In this document: piece by piece, positions 54,192 to 63,173 of the stretch
Numbering within the stretch: the stretch's first letter is position 1
Layout of the letters: every line of letters begins with the position of its first letter
NCBI RefSeq assembly: GCF_009696675.1
Contig: NZ_VULN01000004.1
Location: 1 to 64,000 of the forward strand
Direction of reading: 5' to 3'
Source of the DNA: Acidaminococcus fermentans
GTDB taxonomy: Bacteria; Bacillota; Negativicutes; Acidaminococcales; Acidaminococcaceae
Length of the DNA stretch: 64,000 bases
The notes under the pieces: model-generated
Databases searched by the model: none
Seen by the model: only the letters and a program-made list of their open reading frames with translations
What the model was told of the DNA's origin: nothing
Made by a program: the position numbers and the translations under genes

Positions 54192-55358
54192 TTACTTTTC
54201 CTGTCCCCCATGGAATTCCGGCATCAGATCCACCGGATACCCATGGGTATGGAGCAAATAGGTGACGATCCGTTTGGCAGCCTGGCCGTCCCCATAGGGA
54301 TTCACGGCTTCTGCCATGGACCGGTAGTATTTTTCATCGTTCAGCAGCCGGCAGGTGGCAGCATACACATCCTCCTTGCCGGTGCCGATCAGCTTCACCG
54401 TGCCGGCGGTAACGGCTTCCGGCCGTTCCGTGGTGTTCCGGAGCACCAGTACCGGTTTCCCCAAGGCCGGTGCTTCTTCCTGGATGCCGCCGGAATCGGT
54501 GAGGACAATGTCCACCCGGGCCATCAGGTTGGCAAAGGGTTCATAGTCCATGGGTTCCAGCAGATGGACCCGTTCCATTTTGCCCAGGACCGCTTCTGCC
54601 ACTTCCCGGACCTTGGGATTCTTGTGCATGGGAAAAATGGCTTCCGCTTCCGGATTGTCCTTCAGCACTTCCTTCAGAGCCTGGTATACGTGGCGCATGG
54701 GAGCCCCCAGGTTTTCCCGCCGGTGGGTGGTCATCAGGATCAGCTTGTGGTCGGAACGGATGGCTTCCTCCAGTTTGGGGTTGTGGAAATCGAAATGATC
54801 CTTCACCGTGGCCTGGAGGGCATCGATCACCGTATTCCCGGTGACGTAGATGTCATCTTCCTTGATGTTTTCCTTCAGCAGGTTGGCTCTGGCGTTGCTG
54901 GTGGGAGCAAAATGCCAGTCGGTAATGGCTGCGGTGAGTTTCCGGTTCATTTCCTCCGGGAAGGGAGAATATTTGTTGCCGGTGCGCAGTCCTGCTTCCA
55001 CATGGCCAACGGGGATCTGTTTGTAGAAAGAAGCCAGCGCCCCCACAAAGGTGGTAGTGGTATCCCCATGGACCAGCACCAGATCCGGCTGGGCTTCTTC
55101 CAGCACTTCCTTCAGCCCCATAAGGGCACGGCTGGTCACATCGTACAGGGTCTGACCAGCGGTCATGATGTTCAAATCATAATCCGGTTTGATCTGGAAC
55201 AGCTCCAGCACCTGGTCCAGCATTTCCCGGTGCTGGGCGGTAACTGCCACAATGGGTTCCAGCATATCCGGGTACTTTTTCATTTCCAGCACCAGGGGAC
55301 ACATTTTGATGGCTTCCGGCCGGGTCCCAAAAATCGTCATGACTTTCAATTTTTTCAT
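54192..55358 (-). CDS. wecB: UDP-N-acetylglucosamine 2-epimerase
   Basis: 388 residues. N-terminal MTIFGTRPEAIKMCPLV, then VHGDTTTTFVGALASFY and LTDSGGIQEEAPALGKPVLVLRNTTERPEA, the classic non-hydrolysing epimerase blocks. Makes UDP-ManNAc for surface polysaccharide. It lies between the WecA/TagO-like gene and atpI, reading in the same direction. Confidence 0.95.
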   Translation of the reverse strand: MKKLKVMTIFGTRPEAIKMCPLVLEMKKYPDMLEPIVAVTAQHREMLDQVLELFQIKPDYDLNIMTAGQTLYDVTSRALMGLKEVLEEAQPDLVLVHGDTTTTFVGALASFYKQIPVGHVEAGLRTGNKYSPFPEEMNRKLTAAITDWHFAPTSNARANLLKENIKEDDIYVTGNTVIDALQATVKDHFDFHNPKLEEAIRSDHKLILMTTHRRENLGAPMRHVYQALKEVLKDNPEAEAIFPMHKNPKVREVAEAVLGKMERVHLLEPMDYEPFANLMARVDIVLTDSGGIQEEAPALGKPVLVLRNTTERPEAVTAGTVKLIGTGKEDVYAATCRLLNDEKYYRSMAEAVNPYGDGQAAKRIVTYLLHTHGYPVDLMPEFHGGQEK

Positions 55359-55375
55359 TTTCCTTCGCCCCTATT

Positions 55376-56389
55376 TCATGATCTATCCTGTAAAATCCCG
55401 ATTTTTCTTGCGCCAATGAAGATCACCGCCAGCAGGAAGACCAGCAGTGCAATGGCATAAATCCCCTCCATTTCCGTCAGGAGCACTGCCGTAAGGCAGA
55501 GTCCTGCACTGATCAGATACATGAAGATCACTGCCTGCCGCTGGCTGAAGCCCATGGCCAGCAGGCGGTGATGGATATGTCCCTTGTCCGGACTGAAAAT
55601 AGGCCGTCCGTTCCGGTACCGGCGGACAATGGCAAAGGCCGTGTCCATAATGGGCAGCCCCAGGGCAATGGCCGGCACCAGAAGAGCAATGGTGGCCGCG
55701 CTTTTCACAGCGCCGAAAATGGAAATGGCTGCCAGCATGTAGCCCAGAAACAGGCTCCCGGTATCCCCCATGAAAATAGTGGCCGGATTGAAGTTGTACC
55801 GGATGAAGCCGATGATGCCTCCGGCCAGGGCCGCGGTGATCACCGCCACCGGATACAGTCCCTGTTGGAGGGCCACCATGATCACCGTGACAGAGGCAAT
55901 GGCGGACACCCCGGCTGCCAGGCCGTCCAGCCCATCAATCAGGTTCACCACATTGGTGAAGCTGACGATCCAGAACACGGTAAAAGGGATGGACAGGTAG
56001 TTCAGATAGAAATACCCGCCCCAGGGATTGTTCAGCCATTCGATCCGGACTCCGAAGAACACCGGCACCAGGGCCGCAATGATCTGGCCCACCAGCTTCA
56101 CCTTGGCGGCCAGCTGGAACATGTCATCCAATATACCCACAATGGCAATGACCGTACCTCCCAGGAGGATGCCCACCACGTCCCGGGTCAGTTCCATGGT
56201 GGAAACAGCCGCAGCCATGAACCCGATGTAAATGGCCAGGCCCCCCATCCGGGGCATGATCCTGTGGTGCACCTTCCGGGCATTGGGCCGGTCCACAGCG
56301 CCGATGCGGAAAGCCAGCTTCTTCACAAAAGGAGTCAGGACCCAACTGATGATCAGGGAAATGCTCAATGCCAGTAAATACGTTTTCAC
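55376..56389 (-). CDS. UDP-GlcNAc:undecaprenyl-phosphate GlcNAc-1-phosphate transferase, WecA/TagO type
   Basis: 337 residues, about ten membrane segments. Conserved loops DRPNARKVHHRIMPRMGGLAIYIG, the Asp motifs NLIDGLDGLAAG and FMGDTGSLFLGY, and HIHHRLLAMGFS are those of the MraY/WecA family. Starts synthesis of a surface polysaccharide on undecaprenyl phosphate, and WecB provides a matching sugar. I chose GTG 56389 (AGAAAGG eight bases before), which begins right at the first membrane helix. Confidence 0.92.
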   Translation of the reverse strand: MKTYLLALSISLIISWVLTPFVKKLAFRIGAVDRPNARKVHHRIMPRMGGLAIYIGFMAAAVSTMELTRDVVGILLGGTVIAIVGILDDMFQLAAKVKLVGQIIAALVPVFFGVRIEWLNNPWGGYFYLNYLSIPFTVFWIVSFTNVVNLIDGLDGLAAGVSAIASVTVIMVALQQGLYPVAVITAALAGGIIGFIRYNFNPATIFMGDTGSLFLGYMLAAISIFGAVKSAATIALLVPAIALGLPIMDTAFAIVRRYRNGRPIFSPDKGHIHHRLLAMGFSQRQAVIFMYLISAGLCLTAVLLTEMEGIYAIALLVFLLAVIFIGARKIGILQDRS

Positions 56390-56480
56390 AAAACAAGCCT
56401 TTCTGCGGATTGCCCGCCCAGGGAAATTTACTTTCCCTTTTCCTGGAAAATTTTCTCTGCACTTTTGCTCATACAAAGTT

Positions 56481-56509
56481 ATTATAGTACAGTTTTGGAA
56501 AATCTACAA
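56481..56509 (-). promoter_or_regulatory. Promoter upstream of the WecA-type gene
   Basis: TATAAT with TTGTAG 17 bases upstream on the minus strand. It is the nearest promoter upstream of the wecA-wecB-atp run; no other good one was found between here and atpD. Confidence 0.5.
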
Positions 56510-56591
56510 TTTGTTCCCCTGTTTCCTTTGTGACATTTTCTCCATTTTTCTTCCCGTTCTTTTTCTCCTCCAGCCATTTGGTGCCAGTTTG

Positions 56592-56620
56592 TTTACAGGC
56601 TCTTTGCTCCGTGTTACACT
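56592..56620 (+). promoter_or_regulatory. Promoter of the chromate transporter pair
   Basis: TTTACA and TACACT, spacer 17 bases, ending 22 bases before the ATG at 56643. Divergent from the promoter at 56481-56509. Confidence 0.6.
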
Positions 56621-56642
56621 GAAAAGAATCGGAGGTGTTTCC

Positions 56643-57182
56643 ATGAATGAACTGATCCAGCTGTTTGCGGTGTTCGCCCGGATCGGGGCGGTCACTTTCG
56701 GGGGCGGCTATGCCATGCTCCCCATCCTCCAGGCGGAAGTGGTGGAAAAATACCACTGGGCCAGCGAGGAAGAACTGGCGGACTATTATGCGGTGGGCCA
56801 GTGTACCCCTGGGGTCATTGCGGTGAATACGGCCACCTTCATTGGCATGAAACGGAAAGGGGTAACCGGAGGGATCATTGCCACCCTGGGGGTAGTGTTC
56901 CCCTCTCTGGTGATCATTACGGTAATCGCCGCCTTCCTGTCCAACTTTGCCCAGCTCCAGTTCGTCAGGGATGCCTTTGCCGGGATCCGGGTCTGCGTCT
57001 GTGTGCTGATCTTCAACGCCATCAAAAAACTGGCAAAAGGGGCTCTGGTGGACAAACTGACCATAGGTCTGTTCCTTCTGGTCATGGGGATCAACCTGTT
57101 CTCCAGCATTTCTCCCGCCTGGCTGGTGGTCCTGGCCGGCGTGGTGGGTCTTTTGGCCAAAAAAGCGGGAGGTGAGCTGTAA
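56643..57182 (+). CDS. Chromate transporter family protein, first half
   Basis: 179 residues. FARIGAVTFGGGYAMLPILQAEVVEKYHW and GQCTPGVIAVNTATFIGMKRKGVTGGI are the conserved blocks of the CHR family, which exists either as one long protein or, as here, as two half-size partners. ATG 56643 follows GGAGG. Family members export chromate, but those in anaerobes often have other, unknown anion substrates. The stop overlaps the next start (TAATG). Confidence 0.9.
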   Translation: MNELIQLFAVFARIGAVTFGGGYAMLPILQAEVVEKYHWASEEELADYYAVGQCTPGVIAVNTATFIGMKRKGVTGGIIATLGVVFPSLVIITVIAAFLSNFAQLQFVRDAFAGIRVCVCVLIFNAIKKLAKGALVDKLTIGLFLLVMGINLFSSISPAWLVVLAGVVGLLAKKAGGEL

Positions 57183-57754
57183 TGGGCCTTTTTGTGCAGC
57201 TGTTCTGGGAATTCTTCAAAATCGGCCTGTTCGCCATCGGCGGCGGCATGGCCACCATTCCCTTCCTGGCCAAGCTGGCTACTGCCACCGGCTGGTTCAC
57301 AGAAACGGATCTCTTGAACATGATCGCCGTATCTGAATCCACTCCCGGCCCCATCGGGGTGAACACCGCCACCTATGTGGGCTATCACATTGCCGGGATC
57401 CCCGGGGCAGTGGACGCCACCTTCGGCCTGATCACCCCGTCGGTAATCGTGATCATCATCGTGTCCCAGTTCCTGAAGAAGTTCGGGGACAGCAAATACG
57501 TGAAAGCGGTAATGTACGGGCTCCGGGCCGCTTCCGCCGGTCTGATCGCCGCAGCGGGGCTCATGGTGGCCCGGGTGACCCTGCTCCATCCGGAAGCCTG
57601 GAAGCAGGGTGACCTGGCCGGGGTGCTGAATGGCCGTTCCCTCCTTCTGGCCCTGGTACTGGTGTTCCTTACCGGGAAATACAAAAAGGTACACCCCATC
57701 GCCTTCCTGGCTGCCTCGGCTGTAGTGGGCGTGGTCTTCGGGTTTGGACAGTAA
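57182..57754 (+). CDS. Chromate transporter family protein, second half
   Basis: 190 residues with the matching blocks FFKIGLFAIGGGMATIPFL and SESTPGPIGVNTATYVGYHIAG. Partner of the preceding gene and translationally coupled with it. The two form a short-chain CHR pair. No arsenic or chromate regulator is next to them. Confidence 0.9.
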   Translation: MGLFVQLFWEFFKIGLFAIGGGMATIPFLAKLATATGWFTETDLLNMIAVSESTPGPIGVNTATYVGYHIAGIPGAVDATFGLITPSVIVIIIVSQFLKKFGDSKYVKAVMYGLRAASAGLIAAAGLMVARVTLLHPEAWKQGDLAGVLNGRSLLLALVLVFLTGKYKKVHPIAFLAASAVVGVVFGFGQ

Positions 57755-57761
57755 GAAAGGA

Positions 57762-58628
57762 TCACCCCACCCCTTTCTTCACATACTCCAGGAACTTCTT
57801 CAGGGCCGGGGAAGCCTGGGCCAGGCTGGGCAGAGCCATGCCCAGTTCCAGCCGGTCCGGGGTGGCAAAGGGCAGCACCTTTACCTTTCCGTTCCACCGG
57901 CGGCTGCTGAAGGCGTTGTCCATGGACAGCCCCAGTCCCGCCTCCACCATGGTCCAGCAGGTGTACATGTTGCTGGTGGTGAACCGGAAATCCGGATGGA
58001 CCTGGTATTTATCCAGGAACAGGTCCGTGTCTGTTTCCTGCTGGGGCAGGGGTTCGATAAAAGGCTGGCCTTCCAGGTCCTCCGGCAGGAGGGCCTTTTT
58101 TTGTGCCAGAGGATGGTCTTCCGGCACCCAGGCCACCAGCCGATCCTCATACAGAGGCACCCAGTCCCCCTGGTACCCGGGATGGCGGCTGAACAGGCAG
58201 CAGCTGAGCTGGTGTTCCCGGAGCCCCTCCAGCAGGGTTTGGTTCCCGGCTTCCTGGACATGGACCCGGATCCCCGGATAATCCTTCTGGAACTCCCGGA
58301 GGATCCCCGGCAGCCAGCAGGAGGCAATGCTGTAGTAGCTGCCCACGAACAGTTCCCCCTGGTCCAGGCCCAGGATCCCGTTGCACTGTTCCCGTATCTG
58401 CCGGCTCCAGTAGAGCAGTCCCCGTATGGACGGCAGCAGTCCCTCCCCTTCCCGGGTCAGCCGTACCCCCTGGGAGGTCCGGGCCAATAGCGGGAAGCCC
58501 ACTTCCCGTTCCAGACTGTCCAGCATCCGGGTCAGCCCGGAGGGAGAATAGCCCAGCGACCGGGCCGCTGCCGTAATGCTCCCCTGCTCCGCTGCCTGGA
58601 CCAGGGCCTGGTATTTTTCCGTATCCAT
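57762..58628 (-). CDS. LysR-family transcriptional regulator
   Basis: 288 residues. N-terminal winged helix (ALVQAAEQGSITAAARSLGYSPSGLTRMLDSLEREVGF would be its core; HTH about 17-36) and a C-terminal effector domain (about 90-280). Strong AGGAGG site before ATG 58628. Divergent from the EamA transporter gene, with a matching palindrome between them, so it likely controls that gene and itself. It is convergent with the chromate transporter pair, with a gap of seven bases. Confidence 0.92.
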   Translation of the reverse strand: MDTEKYQALVQAAEQGSITAAARSLGYSPSGLTRMLDSLEREVGFPLLARTSQGVRLTREGEGLLPSIRGLLYWSRQIREQCNGILGLDQGELFVGSYYSIASCWLPGILREFQKDYPGIRVHVQEAGNQTLLEGLREHQLSCCLFSRHPGYQGDWVPLYEDRLVAWVPEDHPLAQKKALLPEDLEGQPFIEPLPQQETDTDLFLDKYQVHPDFRFTTSNMYTCWTMVEAGLGLSMDNAFSSRRWNGKVKVLPFATPDRLELGMALPSLAQASPALKKFLEYVKKGVG

Positions 58629-58671
58629 GAAATCCCTCCTGTTCTGCTTTTTGCATTGCGTTTTCAGCAAC

Positions 58672-58721
58672 AGTATATTGCAGAATGTGCGCTTCCTGCA
58701 ACGCCTTTTTCTTTTTATAAT
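58672..58721. promoter_or_regulatory. Divergent control region between the LysR and EamA genes
   Basis: TTGCAG-N12-CTGCAA (58678-58701) is a dyad of the size used by LysR regulators (it contains a T-N11-A core). The -10 boxes TATACT (minus, 58672-58677) and TATAAT (plus, 58716-58721) lie on either side, so the dyad overlaps the -35 region of the regulator gene. Confidence 0.55.
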
Positions 58722-58758
58722 GAAACCAGAAAGGAAAAAATTACAGGGAGGTCTTAGT

Positions 58759-59793
58759 ATGAAACCCACTGCCGCCAAAATCCTTATGGCGCTGATCATC
58801 CTGACCCGGAGCAGTGCCTTTCTCTTTTCCAAATTCATCCTGGAGGAACTGACGCCGTTCCAGGCTCTGGGGTACCGGTTCACCCTGGCATTCCTGGTGA
58901 TGGCCCTGGTGCTCCGCCGCCCTCTGGTCCGGGCCTGGGACGAACACCGGAGCCTGGGCCGGAAGAGCCTGCTCCTGGGGCTCCTGCTGTTTGCCGTCAT
59001 GGGATGCGAAATGTGCAGCCTGCTTACGGCGGAAATCCATACCGTGGCCTTCCTGGAAAACCTGTCCCTGGCCCTGGTGCCCCTGTTCCTGGCCCTGTGG
59101 TACCGGCGGCTCCCCGGTGACCGAATCCTCCAGGGAGTGGGCTTCATCCTGCTGGGGGTGGCGGCCCTTACCATCGGCACCGCCGGGTTCACCCTGGCAG
59201 GCGGCGAAGGCTGGGCCCTTTTGGCGGCGGTTTTCTACACCGGGTACATCATCGCCATTGGGAAACTGTCCCATTCCGCTGACCCTCTGGCCCTGGGCAC
59301 CCTCCAGATGGGCATCATGGGACTCATGAGCTTCGGTGCGGCCCTGGTGCTGGACGGGGGGATCCCGGTGCCCCAGGCGGCTCTTACCTGGCAGTCCCTG
59401 GCCTTCCAGGTGCTGGTGTGCAGCTGCTTCGGTTTTGCCTTCCAGCCCAAGGCCCAGCGGTATCTGACCCCGGAAGAAGCGGGTCTCTACTGTGCCATCA
59501 ATCCTCTGTTCGCCAGCCTCCTGGGCCACTGGGTCCTGGGAGAGACCTTCGGCCCCGCCGGGATCCTGGGAGCGGTGTATATCCTCACCGGGCTGGGGTT
59601 TGTGAATTGGAAGGGTCTGTCGCAAGAGCGACAGACCTGTCAGCGGTCAGCTGTCAACGGGCAAAGGAAGCCAGCACCGCTGGCTTTTAAACACCAGAAA
59701 AAGAGAGGCTGCCTCAGACAGCCTCTCTTTTTTTCTTTTCCATATATCTCAGCCGCAGGCTCAGGAAGGCAGCGGAGAAGAAGATTCCGGTAA
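58759..59793 (+). CDS. EamA/DMT-family transporter with aberrant C-terminal tail
   Basis: 344 residues. The first ~286 have ten membrane segments in two EamA halves (for example FTLAFLVMALVLR and GAVYILTGLGFVNW) and fit the family's normal size. The final ~58 residues (from LSQERQTCQRS to GRQRRRRFR) are hydrophilic and basic. They are read from three intergenic-type hairpins, including the shared terminator, and overlap the MATE gene's 3' end by 80 bases. This suggests the original stop was lost when a repeat entered the gene end. Start ATG 58759 follows GGGAGG. Substrate unknown. Confidence 0.85.
   Translation: MKPTAAKILMALIILTRSSAFLFSKFILEELTPFQALGYRFTLAFLVMALVLRRPLVRAWDEHRSLGRKSLLLGLLLFAVMGCEMCSLLTAEIHTVAFLENLSLALVPLFLALWYRRLPGDRILQGVGFILLGVAALTIGTAGFTLAGGEGWALLAAVFYTGYIIAIGKLSHSADPLALGTLQMGIMGLMSFGAALVLDGGIPVPQAALTWQSLAFQVLVCSCFGFAFQPKAQRYLTPEEAGLYCAINPLFASLLGHWVLGETFGPAGILGAVYILTGLGFVNWKGLSQERQTCQRSAVNGQRKPAPLAFKHQKKRGCLRQPLFFSFPYISAAGSGRQRRRRFR
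59614..59682. repeat. Composite hairpin-spacer-hairpin repeat inside the EamA gene end
   Basis: GGTCTGTCGC-AAGA-GCGACAGACC (59614-59637), a GTCAGCGGTCAGCTGTCAAC spacer running to 59668, then AAGCCAGC-ACC-GCTGGCTT. The spacer matches 47180-47209 in 27 of 30 positions. Confidence 0.65.
59703..59727. terminator. Shared terminator of the EamA and MATE genes
   Basis: GAGAGGCTG-TCTGAGG-CAGCCTCTC type hairpin with A run to the left and T run to the right, suited to both directions. The MATE stop codon lies in its loop. Confidence 0.8.
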
Positions 59794-61081
59794 TGAGCCC
59801 CAGCCAGTAGCCGTCCGGGCCCTTTTCCAGCCCATGGTCCAGGAACAGGCCGAAGGGCAGGGCGATGCCCCAGTAGGCAGCCAGAGCGGAATAGAAAGTG
59901 GCTTTTACGTCCTTGTACCCCCGGAGCACCCCCTGGATGGGAGCGGCGGTGCTGTCAAAGAACTGGAAGGCCACGGCAAAGGTCAGGAAGTGCATGATGG
60001 GTTCCAGCAGATTGGGGTCGGAGGTATAGAGCCGGGCGATGAGCCCCCGTCCCAAAAACAGGCAGCAGCCGAAAAAAGCCCCGATCAGGATGTTGGACAG
60101 CCGTCCCGTGTCCGCATAGGCCTTGGCCTGGACAAAATCCCGGGCTCCCACATAGGCCCCCACAATAATGGTAAGGGACAGGGAAAAGCTCAGGGGCACC
60201 ATGTACAGCATGTTGCAGAAACTCATGGCCGCCTGGTTGGCCGCCACGGCAATGGTGCCGAACCGGGACACCAGGAGACATTCCACCCCGAAGAAGCTGG
60301 TTTCCAGGAAAATGGCCAGCCCCATGGGAATGCCGATCCGGAGATGTTCCCGGACATGATGGAAAGAAAAGCCGGAAGTCCGGAACACGTGGAAATCCCG
60401 GAACACCTTCAGCCGAAGCACCAGCAGGGCAAAGGACAGGCAAAGGAGCCAGCAGGTAATGGCCGTCCCCACCCCGGCTCCCGGACCGCCCAAGGCAGGG
60501 GCTCCCAGTTTGCCGAAGATGAAGATATAGTTCATGCAGGCGTTCACCGGCATGGTGAGCAGGAACAGCTTCATGGTCACCTGGGTGTAGCCCAGGGTAT
60601 CCACAAAAGATCGGAGGATGCTGGCACAGAACAGGGGGAGGATTCCCCAGGCCACAAAGCCCAGATACCGGAAGGCCACGGTACGGACTTCCGGAGCCAG
60701 GCTCATGGTGTCCAGGATCCGGGGCAGCAGCTGGGAGCCGGCCCCGATTACCGTCACCGCCAGGGCGCAGGCCAGGGCCAGGCCGCTGACCACGGCGCCG
60801 GAGATTTTGTGGAATTCCCGGGCGCCCCGGTAATTGGCCACAATGGGAGTCAGGGCCTGGAGGATGCCATTGAGACCGGTGAACACCGGCATCCAAACAT
60901 TGGTACCGATAGCCACCCCGGCCAGCTGGACAGTGCCTGCATGGCCGCTCATCACCGTGTCGAACAGGCTCATGCCGGTGATGCACAGCTGGGTGATCAG
61001 GATGGGGATCATCACCCCCAGGATCTTTTTCAGACAGGAACGGAAGGTCCCGTTCCCCGCCATGGTCATTGCAGTCAACAA
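59714..61081 (-). CDS. MATE-family efflux transporter
   Basis: 455 residues with twelve membrane segments in two repeats; family blocks include ITQLCITGMSLFDTVMSGHAG near the N terminus and GIPMGLAIFLETSFFGVECLLVSRFG in the second half. Exports drugs or metabolites in exchange for Na+ or H+. The start is a TTG at 61081 with AAAGGAG five bases before it; the first ATG is 12 bases later. The stop codon is in the terminator loop. Confidence 0.9.
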   Translation of the reverse strand: MLTAMTMAGNGTFRSCLKKILGVMIPILITQLCITGMSLFDTVMSGHAGTVQLAGVAIGTNVWMPVFTGLNGILQALTPIVANYRGAREFHKISGAVVSGLALACALAVTVIGAGSQLLPRILDTMSLAPEVRTVAFRYLGFVAWGILPLFCASILRSFVDTLGYTQVTMKLFLLTMPVNACMNYIFIFGKLGAPALGGPGAGVGTAITCWLLCLSFALLVLRLKVFRDFHVFRTSGFSFHHVREHLRIGIPMGLAIFLETSFFGVECLLVSRFGTIAVAANQAAMSFCNMLYMVPLSFSLSLTIIVGAYVGARDFVQAKAYADTGRLSNILIGAFFGCCLFLGRGLIARLYTSDPNLLEPIMHFLTFAVAFQFFDSTAAPIQGVLRGYKDVKATFYSALAAYWGIALPFGLFLDHGLEKGPDGYWLGLITGIFFSAAFLSLRLRYMEKKKREAV

Positions 61082-61101
61082 ATCAACTCCTTTAAATCAA
61101 A

Positions 61102-61125
61102 AGGCTGCTGCCCGGGCAGCAGCCT
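61102..61125 (-). terminator. Terminator after the LTA-synthase-like gene
   Basis: Perfect palindrome AGGCTGCTGCCC/GGGCAGCAGCCT with T-rich flank on the transcript, seven bases after the stop codon. Confidence 0.82.
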
Positions 61126-61131
61126 CTTTTT

Positions 61132-63162
61132 TCACTTCATAAACTCAATATGCCTTTTCACATAGCCGTACATGATGTAGTTGGCCAGGGCGTTTTTTTC
61201 TTCTGTATCCGGGGTTTCTTCGTCCAGGGTAGCCACGAAATTCCGGTCGGCAGAATAATAGTAGGCCTTGCCTCCGAAATATCCCAGGGCATAGGGATGT
61301 GGCACTGGCTGGAGCAGATCCCGGCCCAAAAATTCTGCCGGCACTGGCTGGCCCAGCAGGGTCAGCAGAGTGGGTGCCATGTCTTCTTGGCTGGCGTACA
61401 TGGTTTCATCCAGGTCCGCCAGAGGAGCCAGATTTTTGGAAACGAAGATCACCGGAATGGGAGCCACGCTCTGTTTGTCCTGGGGATTGCTTACCAGGGT
61501 CTTGTATTCCCCGCCGGAATGGGGGTTATGGTCCGAAGTGATGATGAACAGGGTCCTGTCATCCATCAGTCCCTGCTTCGAGGCTTCCTCAAAGAAATGC
61601 TGGATGGTCTTGTCCACCCAGTACATGCCGCAGACTGTGGCGGTCCCGTGGTCCCGGACATCTTCCGGCATCTCTGCATAGGTGTACCCGTAATAGGGAT
61701 AGGGCTGATGCATGTCCAGGGTCTTGCACACCAGGAACAGTTTCTGGTCCCGGTGTTCCGCCAGGGTCTTCAGGGCCACATCGTACATTACGTCGTTGTG
61801 GAAGCCCCAGCCGCTGGCCCCCTTGTAGCCCATGTTCCCCAGGTCCTCCTTGGCCAGGTAGTGTTCCATGCCGAACTGGGCGGGATATTCCCGGTATTCG
61901 TTGGCATAGTACCGGCTGGAGGCATTGATGAAGTACCCTTCGTAGCCGGCCTGCTGGAGACTCCGGAACAGGGAGGGCTGCTTTTCGCCGGGCAGGTCCT
62001 TGTCATAGATCAGCTGGGACCGGAAGGTGGCGTTGAGCCCCTGGGTAGTGGGCACCGCAGAAGAATAGTAATGATCGATCCGGGGATACTTCTCCACCAG
62101 GGAATCCAGATAGGGCGTGGCATCCGCCGGGATGTTGGGATTGTAGTGATGGAGGTAGTCCCGATGGACGCTTTCCAGGATCAGCATCACCACCCGGTCG
62201 TAGGCCGGCTGCTTCCGGGGCACGATTTCCTGTTTGGGCAGGATCCCCAGTTCCGTCAGGGCTGCCTGGTCCTTGTCCGTCAGGGTCCGTTCCTGGTATT
62301 TCCAGGGATCATGGACCACCTTGTCGGTCTTGAAGAAGGCTTTCTGGAAGAAGTTCACGTTGATGGGATAAGCCACCATGGCCCGGGTGGGTTTCCGGCT
62401 CTTTTCCATATCCACTTCGATGTCCAGGCCGCTGACGCTGTCCGTGGCATGGTAGACCCCTTCTGCCAGCAGCAGGTAGGAGCCGTTGAGGCCCATGGCA
62501 AACAGCACCACGCACAAAAGGGACCAGGGCAGGTTGGGCTTGTGCCGCCGGGGATGGACCACCCGGAACAGGGGGACGAACACCAGCATCACGGCAGCGA
62601 TCAGACCCAGCTGCCAGTTTTCCGTGGTGCTCAGGATCCCTTTGGCGGCGTAGATGTTCAGGTTGTCAAACAGCACGCTTTCCACGTGCATGGAGGTGTT
62701 CCAGAAATAGATCCCGTCTCCCAGGATCAGAAGGCAGGTCACATAGTAGACCAGGAAATAGACCGCCTTCATGGCCCGGTTGGGCCAGTGATGGTAGCAC
62801 ATGGCAGCCAGCAGCACCAACACGATGTTGTTGAACAGCCCGGCCAGCACCGAAAGCACCGTCATGAACCCGGGGTCCAGTTCCAGATAGCTGACCATGA
62901 ACACCGCATCGATCAGATACAGGGTGCCCACCACCACCACCGGGAAATACCGTTTCACCCGGTCCCGGATCCGCCGGCGCTGGGCGTACAGGAACAGGAC
63001 CACCCAGGACAGCAGCAGGTCCCGGCAGAAATAGTTCAGGGTGTGGTACCAGAATTCCGCCCAGGGAAAGGGTACGATTTCTTTCAAAAAGTTCCAGCGG
63101 TACCCGGCTTCCGCCAGAAAACTCAGGAGCACAAAGACTCCGTACAGGATTTTCTTTTTCAC
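61132..63162 (-). CDS. LTA synthase-like phosphoglycerol transferase (sulfatase fold)
   Basis: 676 residues: five membrane segments in the first ~250 residues, then an extracytoplasmic sulfatase-type domain with RVVMLILESVHRDYLHHY (metal site), SSAVPTTQGLNATF (nucleophile Thr region) and FIITSDHNPHSGG (metal site). The family (LtaS, MdoB/OpgB) moves phosphoglycerol from phosphatidylglycerol to a polymer, leaving diacylglycerol. As this organism is a diderm with LPS, the acceptor may be a periplasmic glucan or LPS, not lipoteichoic acid. The lipid kinase gene upstream could recycle the diacylglycerol. Confidence 0.87.
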   Translation of the reverse strand: MKKKILYGVFVLLSFLAEAGYRWNFLKEIVPFPWAEFWYHTLNYFCRDLLLSWVVLFLYAQRRRIRDRVKRYFPVVVVGTLYLIDAVFMVSYLELDPGFMTVLSVLAGLFNNIVLVLLAAMCYHHWPNRAMKAVYFLVYYVTCLLILGDGIYFWNTSMHVESVLFDNLNIYAAKGILSTTENWQLGLIAAVMLVFVPLFRVVHPRRHKPNLPWSLLCVVLFAMGLNGSYLLLAEGVYHATDSVSGLDIEVDMEKSRKPTRAMVAYPINVNFFQKAFFKTDKVVHDPWKYQERTLTDKDQAALTELGILPKQEIVPRKQPAYDRVVMLILESVHRDYLHHYNPNIPADATPYLDSLVEKYPRIDHYYSSAVPTTQGLNATFRSQLIYDKDLPGEKQPSLFRSLQQAGYEGYFINASSRYYANEYREYPAQFGMEHYLAKEDLGNMGYKGASGWGFHNDVMYDVALKTLAEHRDQKLFLVCKTLDMHQPYPYYGYTYAEMPEDVRDHGTATVCGMYWVDKTIQHFFEEASKQGLMDDRTLFIITSDHNPHSGGEYKTLVSNPQDKQSVAPIPVIFVSKNLAPLADLDETMYASQEDMAPTLLTLLGQPVPAEFLGRDLLQPVPHPYALGYFGGKAYYYSADRNFVATLDEETPDTEEKNALANYIMYGYVKRHIEFMK

Positions 63163-63173
63163 AACGCAGCCTC

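Noticed and set aside
56232-56642. Upstream in-frame extension of the first chromate transporter protein
   Set aside because: It would run back over the divergent WecA-type gene. ATG 56643 has an ideal GGAGG site and a promoter 22 bases before it.
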